Assembly: GCA_002457735.1 (NCBI GenBank)
Contig: NTKO01000011.1
Coordinates: 1-38,086, forward strand
DNA length: 38,086 bases
DNA from: Bacteroidetes bacterium MED-G13
Lineage (GTDB): Bacteria > Bacteroidota > Bacteroidia > Flavobacteriales > Flavobacteriaceae
Direction: 5' to 3'
Under the pieces are notes generated by a model that did no database searches, was not told where the DNA came from, and saw nothing but the letters and a program-made list of their open reading frames with translations. Positions 6,948 to 15,154 of this stretch are shown here, in pieces (position 1 is the first letter of the stretch; every line of letters begins with the position of its first letter). The translations under genes and the position numbers were made by a program.

Positions 6948-7408
6948 AAATTTATTCTTTAAACAGGTCTATTAATATTCCTGTAACTAAATTAGAAGCT
7001 TGGAATTTCTTCAGTAATCCTTATAATCTTTCTGTAATTACACCAAAATCTATGAATTTTAAGGTTTTACAAGTAGACTCAGATAAAATTTACGATGGCC
7101 AGCATATACACTATAAAGTTTCTCCCCTATTTGGAATCAATTTGAAATGGACCTCACTTATTTCAGAGGTGGTCGAACAAAAATGTTTTACTGACACCCA
7201 GGTAAATGGTCCTTATAAATATTGGCATCACAAACATATTTTTAAAAAAATTAGTGGAGGTATTAAGATTATAGATGAAATTCACTACTCACTCCCATTT
7301 GGTCTTATTGGTAGTATTTTCCATCCAATTTTAGTTAAAAACAAACTTGACCACATTTTTAGATACAGAAATTCAAGAATTAAAGAAATATTTGGGGAAA
7401 TAAAATGA
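6944..7408 (+). CDS. SRPBCC-family (polyketide cyclase/ligand-binding-like) protein
   Basis: 154 residues with the START/SRPBCC signature: an N-terminal strand (SLNRSINIPVTKLEAWNFFS), NPYNLSVITPKSMNFKVL, then W-containing strands (GINLKWTSLISEV, GPYKYWHHKHIF) and a C-terminal helix. Such proteins form a hydrophobic cavity for lipids or small ligands. In many bacteria they lie next to CPD photolyase genes, as here. The ligand is unknown. The gene overlaps both neighbours by four bases (ATGA at each end). No signal peptide is seen. Confidence 0.8.
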   Translation: MKIYSLNRSINIPVTKLEAWNFFSNPYNLSVITPKSMNFKVLQVDSDKIYDGQHIHYKVSPLFGINLKWTSLISEVVEQKCFTDTQVNGPYKYWHHKHIFKKISGGIKIIDEIHYSLPFGLIGSIFHPILVKNKLDHIFRYRNSRIKEIFGEIK

Positions 7409-8694
7409 AAACCTTTTCAATTTTTTGGTTTAGAAGAGACATTAGAATAAAAGATAATATTGGATTATCTGAAGCTACAAAATCTAAATACCCTGTTATA
7501 CCAATATTCATTTTTGATGAAAAAATAACCGAAAATTTACCCAAAAATGACTCGAGAATTAATTTTATTCACAAAAATTTAAGAAAATTGAACAATTTAC
7601 TTGTCGAAAAATTTAATTCTAAACTTCAGGTATTTAAAGGAAATCCCATTGAAATAATTGATAAAATAGTAAAAGAGTATAATGTTAAAGAGGTTTATAC
7701 CAATCATGACTATGAGCCATATGCTATTAAAAGGGATAATTTTATTTATAATAATTTAAAAAGTAAAAAAATACCTTTCTACACTTTTAAAGATCAAGTT
7801 ATTTTTGAAAAAAATGAAGTACTTAAAGACAATGGATCTCCATATGTGGTTTTTACTCCTTACATGCGCAAATGGAAACAGAACCTCAAGAAAAATTATT
7901 CAGTTCTAGAGAATAACGAATTGTGCAATAATTTTCATAATCTAGATAAATACAATCTCAAAGAAATTAGTGAATATGGTTTTGAGAAGAACATTTCAGA
8001 AGTAATTAATTTTGATGTTTCGAAAAAAATAATTGAAGAGTACGAAAAAAAGAGAAATTTCCCGTCGCTAAATTCAACTTCTAAAATTGGCCCTTTCCTT
8101 AGGTTTGGAGTAATTAGTATTAGATCTCTTGTTAAATATGTTTTAAAATTCAGTAACGAAACATTTTTAAATGAACTTATTTGGAGAGAATTTTTTATGC
8201 AAATTCTTTTTCATTTCCCAAAAAGCTCAAAAAGTAGCTTTAAATCGAAGTATGATAATATAAAATGGGTCAATGATATAAAGATGTTTGAAGCATGGAA
8301 AAATGGTAAAACTGGTTTTCCAATTGTTGATGCTGGTATGAATGAGTTAAATAAAACTGGGTTCATGCATAATAGAGTCCGAATGATAACTTCTAGTTTT
8401 CTTTGCAAACAACTACTTATTGATTGGAGGTGGGGTGAAAAATATTTTGCATTAAAACTTAATGATTATGAAATGTCAAGTAATGTTGGAAACTGGCAAT
8501 GGGCATCTGGATCAGGGGTAGATGCTGCTCCTTATTTTAGAATTTTTAATCCTTATACCCAGATTGAAAAATTTGATAAAAACTATGATTACATTAACAA
8601 TTGGATAGACCTAAATAATAAATATCCTAAGGAAATTGTTAATCATAAACAAGCAAGAGAGAATTGTCTAAAAACGTATAAGATGTATGTCTAA
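7405..8694 (+). CDS. phrB: Class I cryptochrome/deoxyribodipyrimidine photolyase
   Basis: 429 residues with the class I photolyase plan: an N-terminal alpha/beta antenna domain starting at FWFRRDIRIKDN (about residues 7-18), and a C-terminal FAD domain with SKIGPFLRFGVIS, ELIWREFFMQIL, TGFPIVDAGMNEL and a region near residues 360-385 (NVGNWQWASGSGVDAAPYFR) that matches the FAD/electron-transfer core of E. coli photolyase. It most likely repairs cyclobutane pyrimidine dimers with blue light, although a cryptochrome role cannot be excluded. It is the last gene of the operon, and its stop lies one base from the convergent murA stop with no terminator hairpin visible. Confidence 0.88.
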   Translation: MKTFSIFWFRRDIRIKDNIGLSEATKSKYPVIPIFIFDEKITENLPKNDSRINFIHKNLRKLNNLLVEKFNSKLQVFKGNPIEIIDKIVKEYNVKEVYTNHDYEPYAIKRDNFIYNNLKSKKIPFYTFKDQVIFEKNEVLKDNGSPYVVFTPYMRKWKQNLKKNYSVLENNELCNNFHNLDKYNLKEISEYGFEKNISEVINFDVSKKIIEEYEKKRNFPSLNSTSKIGPFLRFGVISIRSLVKYVLKFSNETFLNELIWREFFMQILFHFPKSSKSSFKSKYDNIKWVNDIKMFEAWKNGKTGFPIVDAGMNELNKTGFMHNRVRMITSSFLCKQLLIDWRWGEKYFALKLNDYEMSSNVGNWQWASGSGVDAAPYFRIFNPYTQIEKFDKNYDYINNWIDLNNKYPKEIVNHKQARENCLKTYKMYV

Positions 8695-8695
8695 G

Positions 8696-10003
8696 TTAAA
8701 CTCTATCAATTTTTGCACCCAAAGCTTTTAGTCTTTCATCAATATTTTCATACCCCCTATCTATCTGCTCAATATTATGTATAATGGATTCACCTTTTGC
8801 AGATAAAGCAGCTATTAATAAAGAAATCCCAGCACGAATATCTGGAGAACTCATGACAGTACCCTTAAGAGTAGATTTAAAGTCATGTCCGATAACTGTA
8901 GCACGATGAGGATCACATAAAATAATTTTTGCACCCATATCAATTAATTTATCTACAAAAAAGAGTCTACTTTCAAACATCTTTTGATGAATCAATAAAC
9001 TTCCTCTCGCTTGGGTTGCAATAACCAATAATATGCTTAACAGATCGGGACTTAGACCAGGCCAAGGCGCATCTGAAATAGTAAGAACTGATCCATCAAT
9101 ATAATTTTTGATTTCATAACCATTCTCATGTTCATTAATCAAAAGATCATCATTTTCTTTAATTAAATTAATACCAAGTGATTTAAATGCATTAGGAATA
9201 ATACCAAGGTTTTCCCAGCTTACATTTTTTATTCTTATACTACTTTTGGTCATAGCTGCAAGTCCTATCCAACTACCAATTTCAATCATATCTGGAAGAA
9301 CCTTGTGATTTGCACCTCCCAGAGAATCAACACCATTAATTTTTAATAGATTAGAACCTAAACCAGATATTTTTGCACCCATAGAGATCAAAAGTTTACA
9401 AAGTTGTTGAATATATGGTTCACACGCAGCATTATAAATTGTTGTTTCACCTTTTGCAAGGGATGCAGCCATAATAATATTTGCCGTACCTGTAACAGAA
9501 GCCTCCTCCATCAAAATATAAGTTCCAACTAATTTTTTAGCTTTTACAGAATAAAAGCGACTTTCTTTATCATATGTGAAATGAGCGCCTAACTTAATTA
9601 ACCCACCAAAGTGAGTATCAAGCCTCCTTCTTCCAATTTTATCTCCACCTGGTCTTGGAATGCTAGCAATTCCAAATCTAGCTAGCAGTGGGCCAACAAT
9701 CATAATTGATCCTCTTATACTTTTGCCATCTGTCTTAAATTTTTCAGAACTTAAGGATTTTAAATTAATTTGTTCAGCTTTAAAGCTGTATTTATTAGGA
9801 TTAATTTTATTTACTTTAACACCAATTGATGAAAGAAGATTGATTAACTTATTAACATCTATAATTTCAGGAATATTACTTACAACTACCTCTTCAGATG
9901 TTAAAAGAGTAGCACATATAATTTGAAGAGCTTCATTTTTAGCTCCTTGAGGAACAACATCACCATTTAATTTGCTACCACCTTGTATTCTAAAAGTTTG
10001 CAC
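8696..10003 (-). CDS. murA: UDP-N-acetylglucosamine 1-carboxyvinyltransferase, Asp in place of active-site Cys
   Basis: 435 residues. It catalyses the first committed step of peptidoglycan synthesis: enolpyruvyl transfer from phosphoenolpyruvate to UDP-GlcNAc in the cytoplasm. The family marks are K22-N23 in GAKNEAL, RPGGDKIGRRRLDTHFGG (about residues 117-134), PGLSPDLLSIL and RAGISLLIAALSAKGES near the C-terminus. The residue matching Cys115 of E. coli MurA, the target of fosfomycin, is aspartate (D121). Asp at this site is known to keep MurA active but fosfomycin-insensitive. The gene follows DUF4290 at 11 bases and is probably co-transcribed with it. Confidence 0.95.
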   Translation of the reverse strand: MQTFRIQGGSKLNGDVVPQGAKNEALQIICATLLTSEEVVVSNIPEIIDVNKLINLLSSIGVKVNKINPNKYSFKAEQINLKSLSSEKFKTDGKSIRGSIMIVGPLLARFGIASIPRPGGDKIGRRRLDTHFGGLIKLGAHFTYDKESRFYSVKAKKLVGTYILMEEASVTGTANIIMAASLAKGETTIYNAACEPYIQQLCKLLISMGAKISGLGSNLLKINGVDSLGGANHKVLPDMIEIGSWIGLAAMTKSSIRIKNVSWENLGIIPNAFKSLGINLIKENDDLLINEHENGYEIKNYIDGSVLTISDAPWPGLSPDLLSILLVIATQARGSLLIHQKMFESRLFFVDKLIDMGAKIILCDPHRATVIGHDFKSTLKGTVMSSPDIRAGISLLIAALSAKGESIIHNIEQIDRGYENIDERLKALGAKIDRV

Positions 10004-10014
10004 ACTTTATATAA

Positions 10015-10647
10015 TTAAAATCTTTTACGACCCTTATTATTTTTCTTAAAATACTTCTTGTTAGAATATCTCTTTTTGGATCTTATTAAAACAGATGAAT
10101 CTAGTAAAGTTTCTTTGGAGTTTCGAAGATCAATTTTAGAATCTGATAATTCGTAGAGATGATCAAAAATAACTTGGTCTTCAACACTATCTTTATTCCA
10201 ATTTAAAAAGCATTTTTTCATATGATTTGCTATTGTATAAAGCAGTGCCTCTTTCTTATCTCCCGAATCCCATTTTACAGCTTCATCAATCATAATCTTA
10301 ATGTTGTTTCCATAAAATCTATACTTTGGAAAATTTTGAGGATAGGATAATGGATCTGGCTTAGCCAAAAGCTCTTCTTTTTTAGGTTTATCAAAAGGAG
10401 AATCAACATCTAAATCGAAATCAGACATTATAAAAAGTTGATCCCATAATTTATGCTGAAAATCAGATACATCTCTTAAATGTGGTTGTAAATTACCCAT
10501 CACAGAGATTATCGATTTGGCAATTTTATTTCTTTCATCTTTGGACTTCTGAGAAGATGCATGATGAATCATTTTTTGGATATGTCTTCCATACTCCGGA
10601 ATAATCAAATCTTCCCTTACTGAATTATATTCTAAATTATCTTTCAA
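10015..10647 (-). CDS. DUF4290 family protein
   Basis: 210 residues. The start (LEYNSVREDLIIPEYGRHIQKMIHHA) is characteristic of DUF4290, a family I know mainly from Bacteroidota. The rest is helical and charged, with a very basic tail (KKRYSNKKYFKKNNKGRKRF). No signal peptide or membrane segment is seen. The function is unknown. It sits directly upstream of murA, an arrangement I recall as common in flavobacteria, and is probably transcribed together with it. DUF493 precedes it by 55 bases. Confidence 0.85.
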   Translation of the reverse strand: MKDNLEYNSVREDLIIPEYGRHIQKMIHHASSQKSKDERNKIAKSIISVMGNLQPHLRDVSDFQHKLWDQLFIMSDFDLDVDSPFDKPKKEELLAKPDPLSYPQNFPKYRFYGNNIKIMIDEAVKWDSGDKKEALLYTIANHMKKCFLNWNKDSVEDQVIFDHLYELSDSKIDLRNSKETLLDSSVLIRSKKRYSNKKYFKKNNKGRKRF

Positions 10648-10702
10648 TTTTTTTTTATTAGGTGAATAATACTTCGCAAATTACAAAAAAATGTTTTGTA
10701 GA

Positions 10703-10990
10703 TTACAATAAAATCACATTTTCAGTTTTCTCTGAAACTTCTTCGTATTTTTTGATAATATAATCTGGATTTTCTACAATTAAGGAGACAGATAACGAAA
10801 TATATTTTCCATTTTTTGATAACTTAACAATAAATTCTGCAGATGAATTACTAAATATTTCCTTAATAATTTGACTTTGATCACCATCTTCACTAAAAAT
10901 AAATTTAAATATATATTTTGATGGCCATGAACTAGTTTCTTTTAAAAGTTTTTTCAGATTATGATAAAAAACTTTATTCTCGCTGCTCAT
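10703..10990 (-). CDS. DUF493 (YbeD-like) family protein
   Basis: About 95 residues from the ATG at 10990 (MSSENKVFYHNLKKLL). An in-frame ATG at 11029 would add 13 residues that the family lacks, so the shorter form is chosen. WPSKYIFKFIF, then a helix, then KYISLSVSLIVENPDYIIKKYEEV fit the small alpha/beta ACT-like fold of DUF493/YbeD. The molecular function is unknown. It is divergent from the AAA_28 ATPase gene, with 60 bases between the starts. Confidence 0.8.
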   Translation of the reverse strand: MSSENKVFYHNLKKLLKETSSWPSKYIFKFIFSEDGDQSQIIKEIFSNSSAEFIVKLSKNGKYISLSVSLIVENPDYIIKKYEEVSEKTENVILL

Positions 10991-11050
10991 ATTTTTATAA
11001 TAATTAAATTTACATATCAATTTAATCATAATAAACGAATTTTATACTAA

Positions 11051-11578
11051 ATGAGAGTTGTTATCACAGGAGGGCCTGGAACTGGAAAAAGTTCAATAAT
11101 TGAGTCCCTTAAGAAAATGAATTTTAATGTATTTAACGAGTCCTCAAGGGAAGTAACAAAAAAGTATAAAAACAATGATTCTGAGCAATATTTTTTATCA
11201 AACCCTATAGACTTTAGTAATATTTTGATGGATAAAAGAAAGAAGCAATTTGAAGAAGGATCAAAAAGTAAAAATGATTATTTTTTTTATGACAGAGGTA
11301 TCCCAGATATTTTAGCATACCTAAACTTTAAAAAAATTGAATATAAAAGTTCAATGATGAAAGAAATTTTAAAATTCAATTATGATACAATTTTTATTGC
11401 AGAGCCTTGGGAAGCAATATATACAAATGATTCAGAGAGGTACGAAACATATAATGAGTTACTAGAAATTGATTTTCATATTAAAAAAATGTATAAACAA
11501 TTAGGATATAAAATTATTATTCTTCCAAAAAAATCTGTAAATGACAGAGTAACATTTATATTAAAAACTGTACATTGA
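11051..11578 (+). CDS. AAA_28-type ATP-binding protein (nucleoside kinase-like)
   Basis: 175 residues. The Walker A motif is GGPGTGKSS (residues 7-15), FFYDRGIPDILAYL supplies the DRG-type lid or Walker B region, and AEPWEAIYTNDSERY matches the AAA_28 family of P-loop proteins related to NadR and thymidylate kinases. The substrate is unknown; phosphorylation of a small molecule is likely from the fold. The stop overlaps the TTG start of fmt, so the two are probably translationally coupled. This order (AAA_28, fmt, YqgE) fits what I recall of flavobacterial genomes. Confidence 0.82.
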   Translation: MRVVITGGPGTGKSSIIESLKKMNFNVFNESSREVTKKYKNNDSEQYFLSNPIDFSNILMDKRKKQFEEGSKSKNDYFFYDRGIPDILAYLNFKKIEYKSSMMKEILKFNYDTIFIAEPWEAIYTNDSERYETYNELLEIDFHIKKMYKQLGYKIIILPKKSVNDRVTFILKTVH

Positions 11579-12531
11579 AAAAAATAAAAATAAATATTAT
11601 TTTCATGGGTACATCAGAGTTTGGAGTACCAACCCTGAATCAAATTGCAAATAATTTTAATCTGTTAGCAATTGTTACAAACTATGATAAACCATCTGGA
11701 AGAGGCCTGAAAATTAGAAATTCTGCTGTTAAAAAATATGCCATAAGAAAAGATATTGAGCTTTTACAACCTAAAAATTTAAAGGATCCAACCTTTGTCG
11801 AAAAAATAAAAAAATTTAAACCGGATTTTATAATTGTTGTAGCATTCAGAATGCTACCTAAAGTTATTTGGAGTATTCCAAATCTTGGAACAATAAATTT
11901 ACATGCCTCACTGCTTCCTAATTACAGAGGTGCAGCTCCGATTAATTGGGCTTTAATTAACGGAGAAAAATATACAGGTGTAACTACTTTTTTTATTGAT
12001 GATAAAATTGATACAGGAGATATTTTATTGCAGAAAAGAATAAAAATCAACAAAACTGATAATGCTGAAGATTTACACAACTCCCTTAGTAAAATAGGCT
12101 CATTATTAATAAATGAAACAATTAATGGAGTGGTAAATAACAGTATTAAATCTAGTAAACAAGAACCCAATAAATCCTATAAAACTGCATATAAATTAAA
12201 TAAGTATAATATTAAAATAAATTGGAAAAGCAAAGCAATTGATATATACAATAAAATTAGAGGATTATCTCCATACCCTGGAGCAAGAACAACAATTATT
12301 GATTCTAATGACAACACAAAAAAAAATATTATAATCTATGATAGCGAATATAAACTTATAAATAATAAGCTTAACCCTGGACATATTATTATTTCAAAAA
12401 ATGATTTTAAAATAAACTGTATTGACGGTTATATTCAGTTGATAGATATTAAAATTGAGGGTAAAAAAAGAATGAAAATAAAGTCTTTTTTAAATGGTTT
12501 TAACATTAAAAATCATTTAACAGCAGAATGA
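11575..12531 (+). CDS. fmt: Methionyl-tRNA formyltransferase, TTG start
   Basis: 318 residues. It formylates Met-tRNAfMet using 10-formyltetrahydrofolate, allowing initiation. The catalytic region NLHASLLPNYRGAAPINWAL (about residues 106-125) and DKIDTGDILLQ are diagnostic, and the C-terminal domain starts at GLSPYPGARTTI. TTG at 11575 overlaps the preceding stop (TTGA) and keeps the first beta strand IIFMGTSEFGVP; the next in-frame ATG (11605) would cut that strand, so TTG is preferred. The stop overlaps the YqgE start by four bases. Confidence 0.93.
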   Translation: MKKIKINIIFMGTSEFGVPTLNQIANNFNLLAIVTNYDKPSGRGLKIRNSAVKKYAIRKDIELLQPKNLKDPTFVEKIKKFKPDFIIVVAFRMLPKVIWSIPNLGTINLHASLLPNYRGAAPINWALINGEKYTGVTTFFIDDKIDTGDILLQKRIKINKTDNAEDLHNSLSKIGSLLINETINGVVNNSIKSSKQEPNKSYKTAYKLNKYNIKINWKSKAIDIYNKIRGLSPYPGARTTIIDSNDNTKKNIIIYDSEYKLINNKLNPGHIIISKNDFKINCIDGYIQLIDIKIEGKKRMKIKSFLNGFNIKNHLTAE

Positions 12532-13085
12532 AAAAAATAAATCCAGGTAATTTATTAATATCAACACCAAATATTCTATCTGATTACTATTTTAAAAGAT
12601 CAATAGTTTTGATAACTGAAATAAATGATAAAGAGGTTATTGGATTAATTATTAATAATCAACTGGATTATAATCTTACGGATATAGATTCATCAGTTAA
12701 TGAAAAAAAAATAAAAGTCTTTTCTGGTGGTCCAGTTAATCAAGATAATTTATTTTTTATTCATAATGAACCAGGAATTATCAAAAACAGCAGATTTTGT
12801 TATGACAATATATATTTTGGTGGAGATTATGAGAAACTTGTTAAAATAATTAATAACAAAGCTTTTTATTGGAAAAATAAAGTAAAATTTTTTTCAGGTT
12901 ATTCAAGCTGGACACTTGATCAATTAAATGAAGAGATAAAAGAAGGAAGTTGGATTATTAAAAGTAAAAAAAACACCAATGTTTTTGAAAATAATGTAAA
13001 AAATTTATGGAAAAACGAAATTAAAAAATCTAATTCTGAGTTTAAAATATGGCTAAATGCGCCAAACGACCCGCAGAATAATTAA
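12528..13085 (+). CDS. YqgE/AlgH family protein
   Basis: 185 residues. The start PGNLLISTPNILSDYYFKRSIVLITE and the later SGGPVNQDNLFFIH and FFSGYSSWTLDQLNEEIKEG segments are clear YqgE/AlgH family marks (DUF179). The family is widespread but its molecular role is not settled. No signal or membrane segment is seen. The start overlaps the fmt stop (ATGA), and the 3' end overlaps the convergent START-like gene by four bases. Confidence 0.88.
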   Translation: MKKINPGNLLISTPNILSDYYFKRSIVLITEINDKEVIGLIINNQLDYNLTDIDSSVNEKKIKVFSGGPVNQDNLFFIHNEPGIIKNSRFCYDNIYFGGDYEKLVKIINNKAFYWKNKVKFFSGYSSWTLDQLNEEIKEGSWIIKSKKNTNVFENNVKNLWKNEIKKSNSEFKIWLNAPNDPQNN

Positions 13086-13471
13086 GTAGAGCCCAAAACC
13101 ATTTTTAAATCAGATATATGATTAGTCCACAACAATTTGGACTCCTCAACCTCATCCTCATCCTCTGCAAAATCTGTTACAATCAAAGATACATCTTTAG
13201 TAATTTCATCAAACTGAATTCTAAATTCAAAGAAATAATTTGTTGTTTCATCATCCATCCACTGAAATTTAATTTTTTCACCATTAGTTTTTTGTAATAA
13301 TTTTGCTTTTTCCTCTGAACCATCCCAGATAAAAATAAAAATTTCTCCTCTTGAATTCACATTATCAGCAAACCACTCAGATAATCCAGATGGAGTAGAT
13401 ATGTACTGAAAAAGCAGCTTTTGAGAAGCTTTTATGGGGAATTCCATTTCAAATTTTACTCTATCACTCAT
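13082..13471 (-). CDS. START-like domain protein of Bacteroidota
   Basis: 129 residues with an AHSA1/SRPBCC-like layout: FEMEFPIKASQKLLFQYISTPSGLSEWFADNV at the N-terminus, KIKFQWMDDETTNYFFEFRI in the middle, and a terminal helix LLWTNHISDLKMVLGS. An acidic cluster (residues about 103-111, EDEDEVEE) precedes that helix. Bacteroidota carry a conserved family annotated as START-like in this neighbourhood; its ligand and function are unknown to me. The 3' end overlaps the YqgE gene by four bases in convergent orientation. Confidence 0.8.
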   Translation of the reverse strand: MSDRVKFEMEFPIKASQKLLFQYISTPSGLSEWFADNVNSRGEIFIFIWDGSEEKAKLLQKTNGEKIKFQWMDDETTNYFFEFRIQFDEITKDVSLIVTDFAEDEDEVEESKLLWTNHISDLKMVLGST

Positions 13472-13552
13472 GTTAGTTTAATTTGATTGATGTTAATATA
13501 TACATTTATTCTTTTCAAAATAAAAAATAGGTAAATAATTTATTAGCATAAG

Positions 13553-13583
13553 TTGAATAAAAAAGATTATAACTTTATATTTG
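13553..13583 (+). promoter_or_regulatory. Putative promoter of tRNA-Met
   Basis: GTTG at 13552-13555, 20 bases, then TATATTTG at 13576-13583 match the Bacteroidota -33/-7 promoter (TTTG-N19/20-TAnnTTTG). The tRNA begins 15 bases after the -7 box, as expected for transcription from this site. The surrounding 127-base gap holds nothing else that I can support. Confidence 0.65.
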
Positions 13584-13598
13584 GCAACAATTTTAAAG

Positions 13599-13672
13599 GG
13601 CGAGATAGCTCAGTTGGTCAGAGCGTCGGATTCATAACCCGGAGGTCCCGAGTTCAAATCTCGGTCTCGCTA
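13599..13672 (+). tRNA. tRNA-Met (CAU), probably elongator
   Basis: A full 74-base cloverleaf can be folded by hand. The acceptor stem is GGCGAGA (13599-13605) with TCTCGCT (13665-13671); the D stem is GCTC/GAGC; the anticodon loop TTCATAA (13631-13637) gives CAU; the T stem is CCGAG/CTCGG around TTCAAAT. The discriminator is A at 13672 and CCA is not encoded. The first acceptor pair is G-U, and position 31-39 is an A-C mismatch at the top of the anticodon stem. The paired acceptor end and the lack of three G-C pairs in the anticodon stem argue against initiator tRNA. A lysidine-modified tRNA-Ile(CAU) cannot be ruled out by sequence reading alone. Confidence 0.9.
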
Positions 13673-13710
13673 CTAAAAAAATAATAAAAGAGATGATATA
13701 TAATTATAGT

Positions 13711-15081
13711 TTAACCGTTTTTCAATTTCGAAATCAATTGATCAAACGATAATTTTTCTTGATCACCACTTTTCATATGTTTTAGCGTAAAAATCTTGCT
13801 TTTTTTCTCTTCTTCACCATATAAAATAACAAATGTTATTTCTTTTTGGTTTGCATATTTTAACTGTTTTTTTAGAGGTATAAAATCAGGACAAAAATCA
13901 GAAATAATACCTGCATTCCTAAACGCAGTAGTAAATTTGATAATGTCTTCAGTAAAATCAGTTCCGAAATTTGTAAACAATACTTTTACCATTTTGCTCT
14001 TAAACTCAGGAAATAATTTTAATTCATCCAACGTTAAAAATATTCTATCTAAACCAAAACTAATTCCAATACCGCTTGTATCATTTACCCCAAATATTTC
14101 TGTTAAATTATCATATCTACCTCCCCCAGCAATAGAACCATAACTTTTATTTTTTTGAACTACCTCAAAAATAACTCCGGTATAATAATCTATTCCCCTA
14201 GCCAATGACATATCAAAAACTAGACTTGATATTAAGAGCTTTTGCTTGGAAAAATAATTGAAAATGAATTCCAACTCATGTAGACCCTGACTACCAATAA
14301 TAGATTTTTCAAAAAAATTCTTAAAATAATCCATATTTGAGTTAATATTATATGATTTTGCGATTAAATCAAAAATTGAATCAATTTGATTAGAAGAAAA
14401 CCCCTTAATTTTAAGATTATCTTTAATTTTTTTGCTTTCAACTTTATCGAGCTTATCCAACTGATTAACCAATATTGAAAATTTATCTTGACAATCTAAA
14501 ATTTCACATAAACCTAACAAAAGTTTCCTGTTATTTAACTTTATTATACAACCATTCAAATGAAGATCATTAAAGACATTATCGAACAAATAAATAAATT
14601 CAATTTCTTGCATCATGGATTTGGAACCAATAACATCAGCATCACATTGTAAGAACTCTCTGAATCTTCCTTTTTGAGGTTTATCCGCTCTCCAAACATT
14701 TTGAATCTGTGACCTTTTAAAAGGAAATATTAATTCATTAAAATTTTGAGATACATATCTAGCAAATGGGACTGTTAAATCATATTTCAAAGCTTTATCA
14801 CAAATGTTATTTGCAAGATTGGAAACATCTTCAAAATTTAATTTATCAGGATTTAACCCATTTAAAAAATTTCCTGATTTTAAAATCTTAAATATCAAAC
14901 GCTCACCCTCATCACCATATTTACCTAATAAAGTTGAAGTTTTTTCAAAACTTGGGGTTTCCAAAGGAAAATATCCGTACTTAGTGAAATTTTCTTTAAT
15001 TATATCAAGAATATAATTTCTCTTATAAATCTGGATTGGTCCAAAGTCTCGGGTTCCTTTGGCTGGGAGTGGCTTCTGCAT
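13711..15081 (-). CDS. hisS: Histidyl-tRNA synthetase
   Basis: 456 residues. A class II synthetase that charges tRNA-His. LPAKGTRDFGPIQIYKRNYI at the N-terminus, KYDLTVPFARYVSQN, the motif 2 region VWRADKPQKGRFREFLQCDADVIG, and the histidine signature ARGIDYYTGVIFE (about residue 290) followed by GGGRYDNL and GISFGLDRI are all present. The C-terminal anticodon-binding domain starts at about residue 365. The length is usual for Bacteroidota HisRS. It has 73 bases upstream, part of which is the terminator of the ribosomal protein operon. Confidence 0.95.
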   Translation of the reverse strand: MQKPLPAKGTRDFGPIQIYKRNYILDIIKENFTKYGYFPLETPSFEKTSTLLGKYGDEGERLIFKILKSGNFLNGLNPDKLNFEDVSNLANNICDKALKYDLTVPFARYVSQNFNELIFPFKRSQIQNVWRADKPQKGRFREFLQCDADVIGSKSMMQEIEFIYLFDNVFNDLHLNGCIIKLNNRKLLLGLCEILDCQDKFSILVNQLDKLDKVESKKIKDNLKIKGFSSNQIDSIFDLIAKSYNINSNMDYFKNFFEKSIIGSQGLHELEFIFNYFSKQKLLISSLVFDMSLARGIDYYTGVIFEVVQKNKSYGSIAGGGRYDNLTEIFGVNDTSGIGISFGLDRIFLTLDELKLFPEFKSKMVKVLFTNFGTDFTEDIIKFTTAFRNAGIISDFCPDFIPLKKQLKYANQKEITFVILYGEEEKKSKIFTLKHMKSGDQEKLSFDQLISKLKNG

Positions 15082-15101
15082 GATATAAATTTAATTAATT
15101 T

Positions 15102-15134
15102 AAAAAAAAAACACCTACAAAATGCAGGTGTTTT
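15102..15134 (-). terminator. Rho-independent terminator of the rpsF-rpsR-rplI operon
   Basis: AAAACACCT (15108-15116) and AGGTGTTTT (15126-15134) form a nine-base perfect stem with a nine-base interval that can add one more C-G pair. Read on the minus strand the stem is followed by a run of T (the A run at 15102-15110). It lies 21 bases past the rplI stop, so it ends that transcript before hisS. Confidence 0.85.
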
Positions 15135-15154
15135 AAAACTTATTTTAGATTTAA

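Noticed and set aside
13796-14143. 115-codon plus-strand open frame inside hisS
   Set aside because: Antisense to the catalytic and anticodon-binding parts of hisS; no start context and low-complexity hydrophobic translation.
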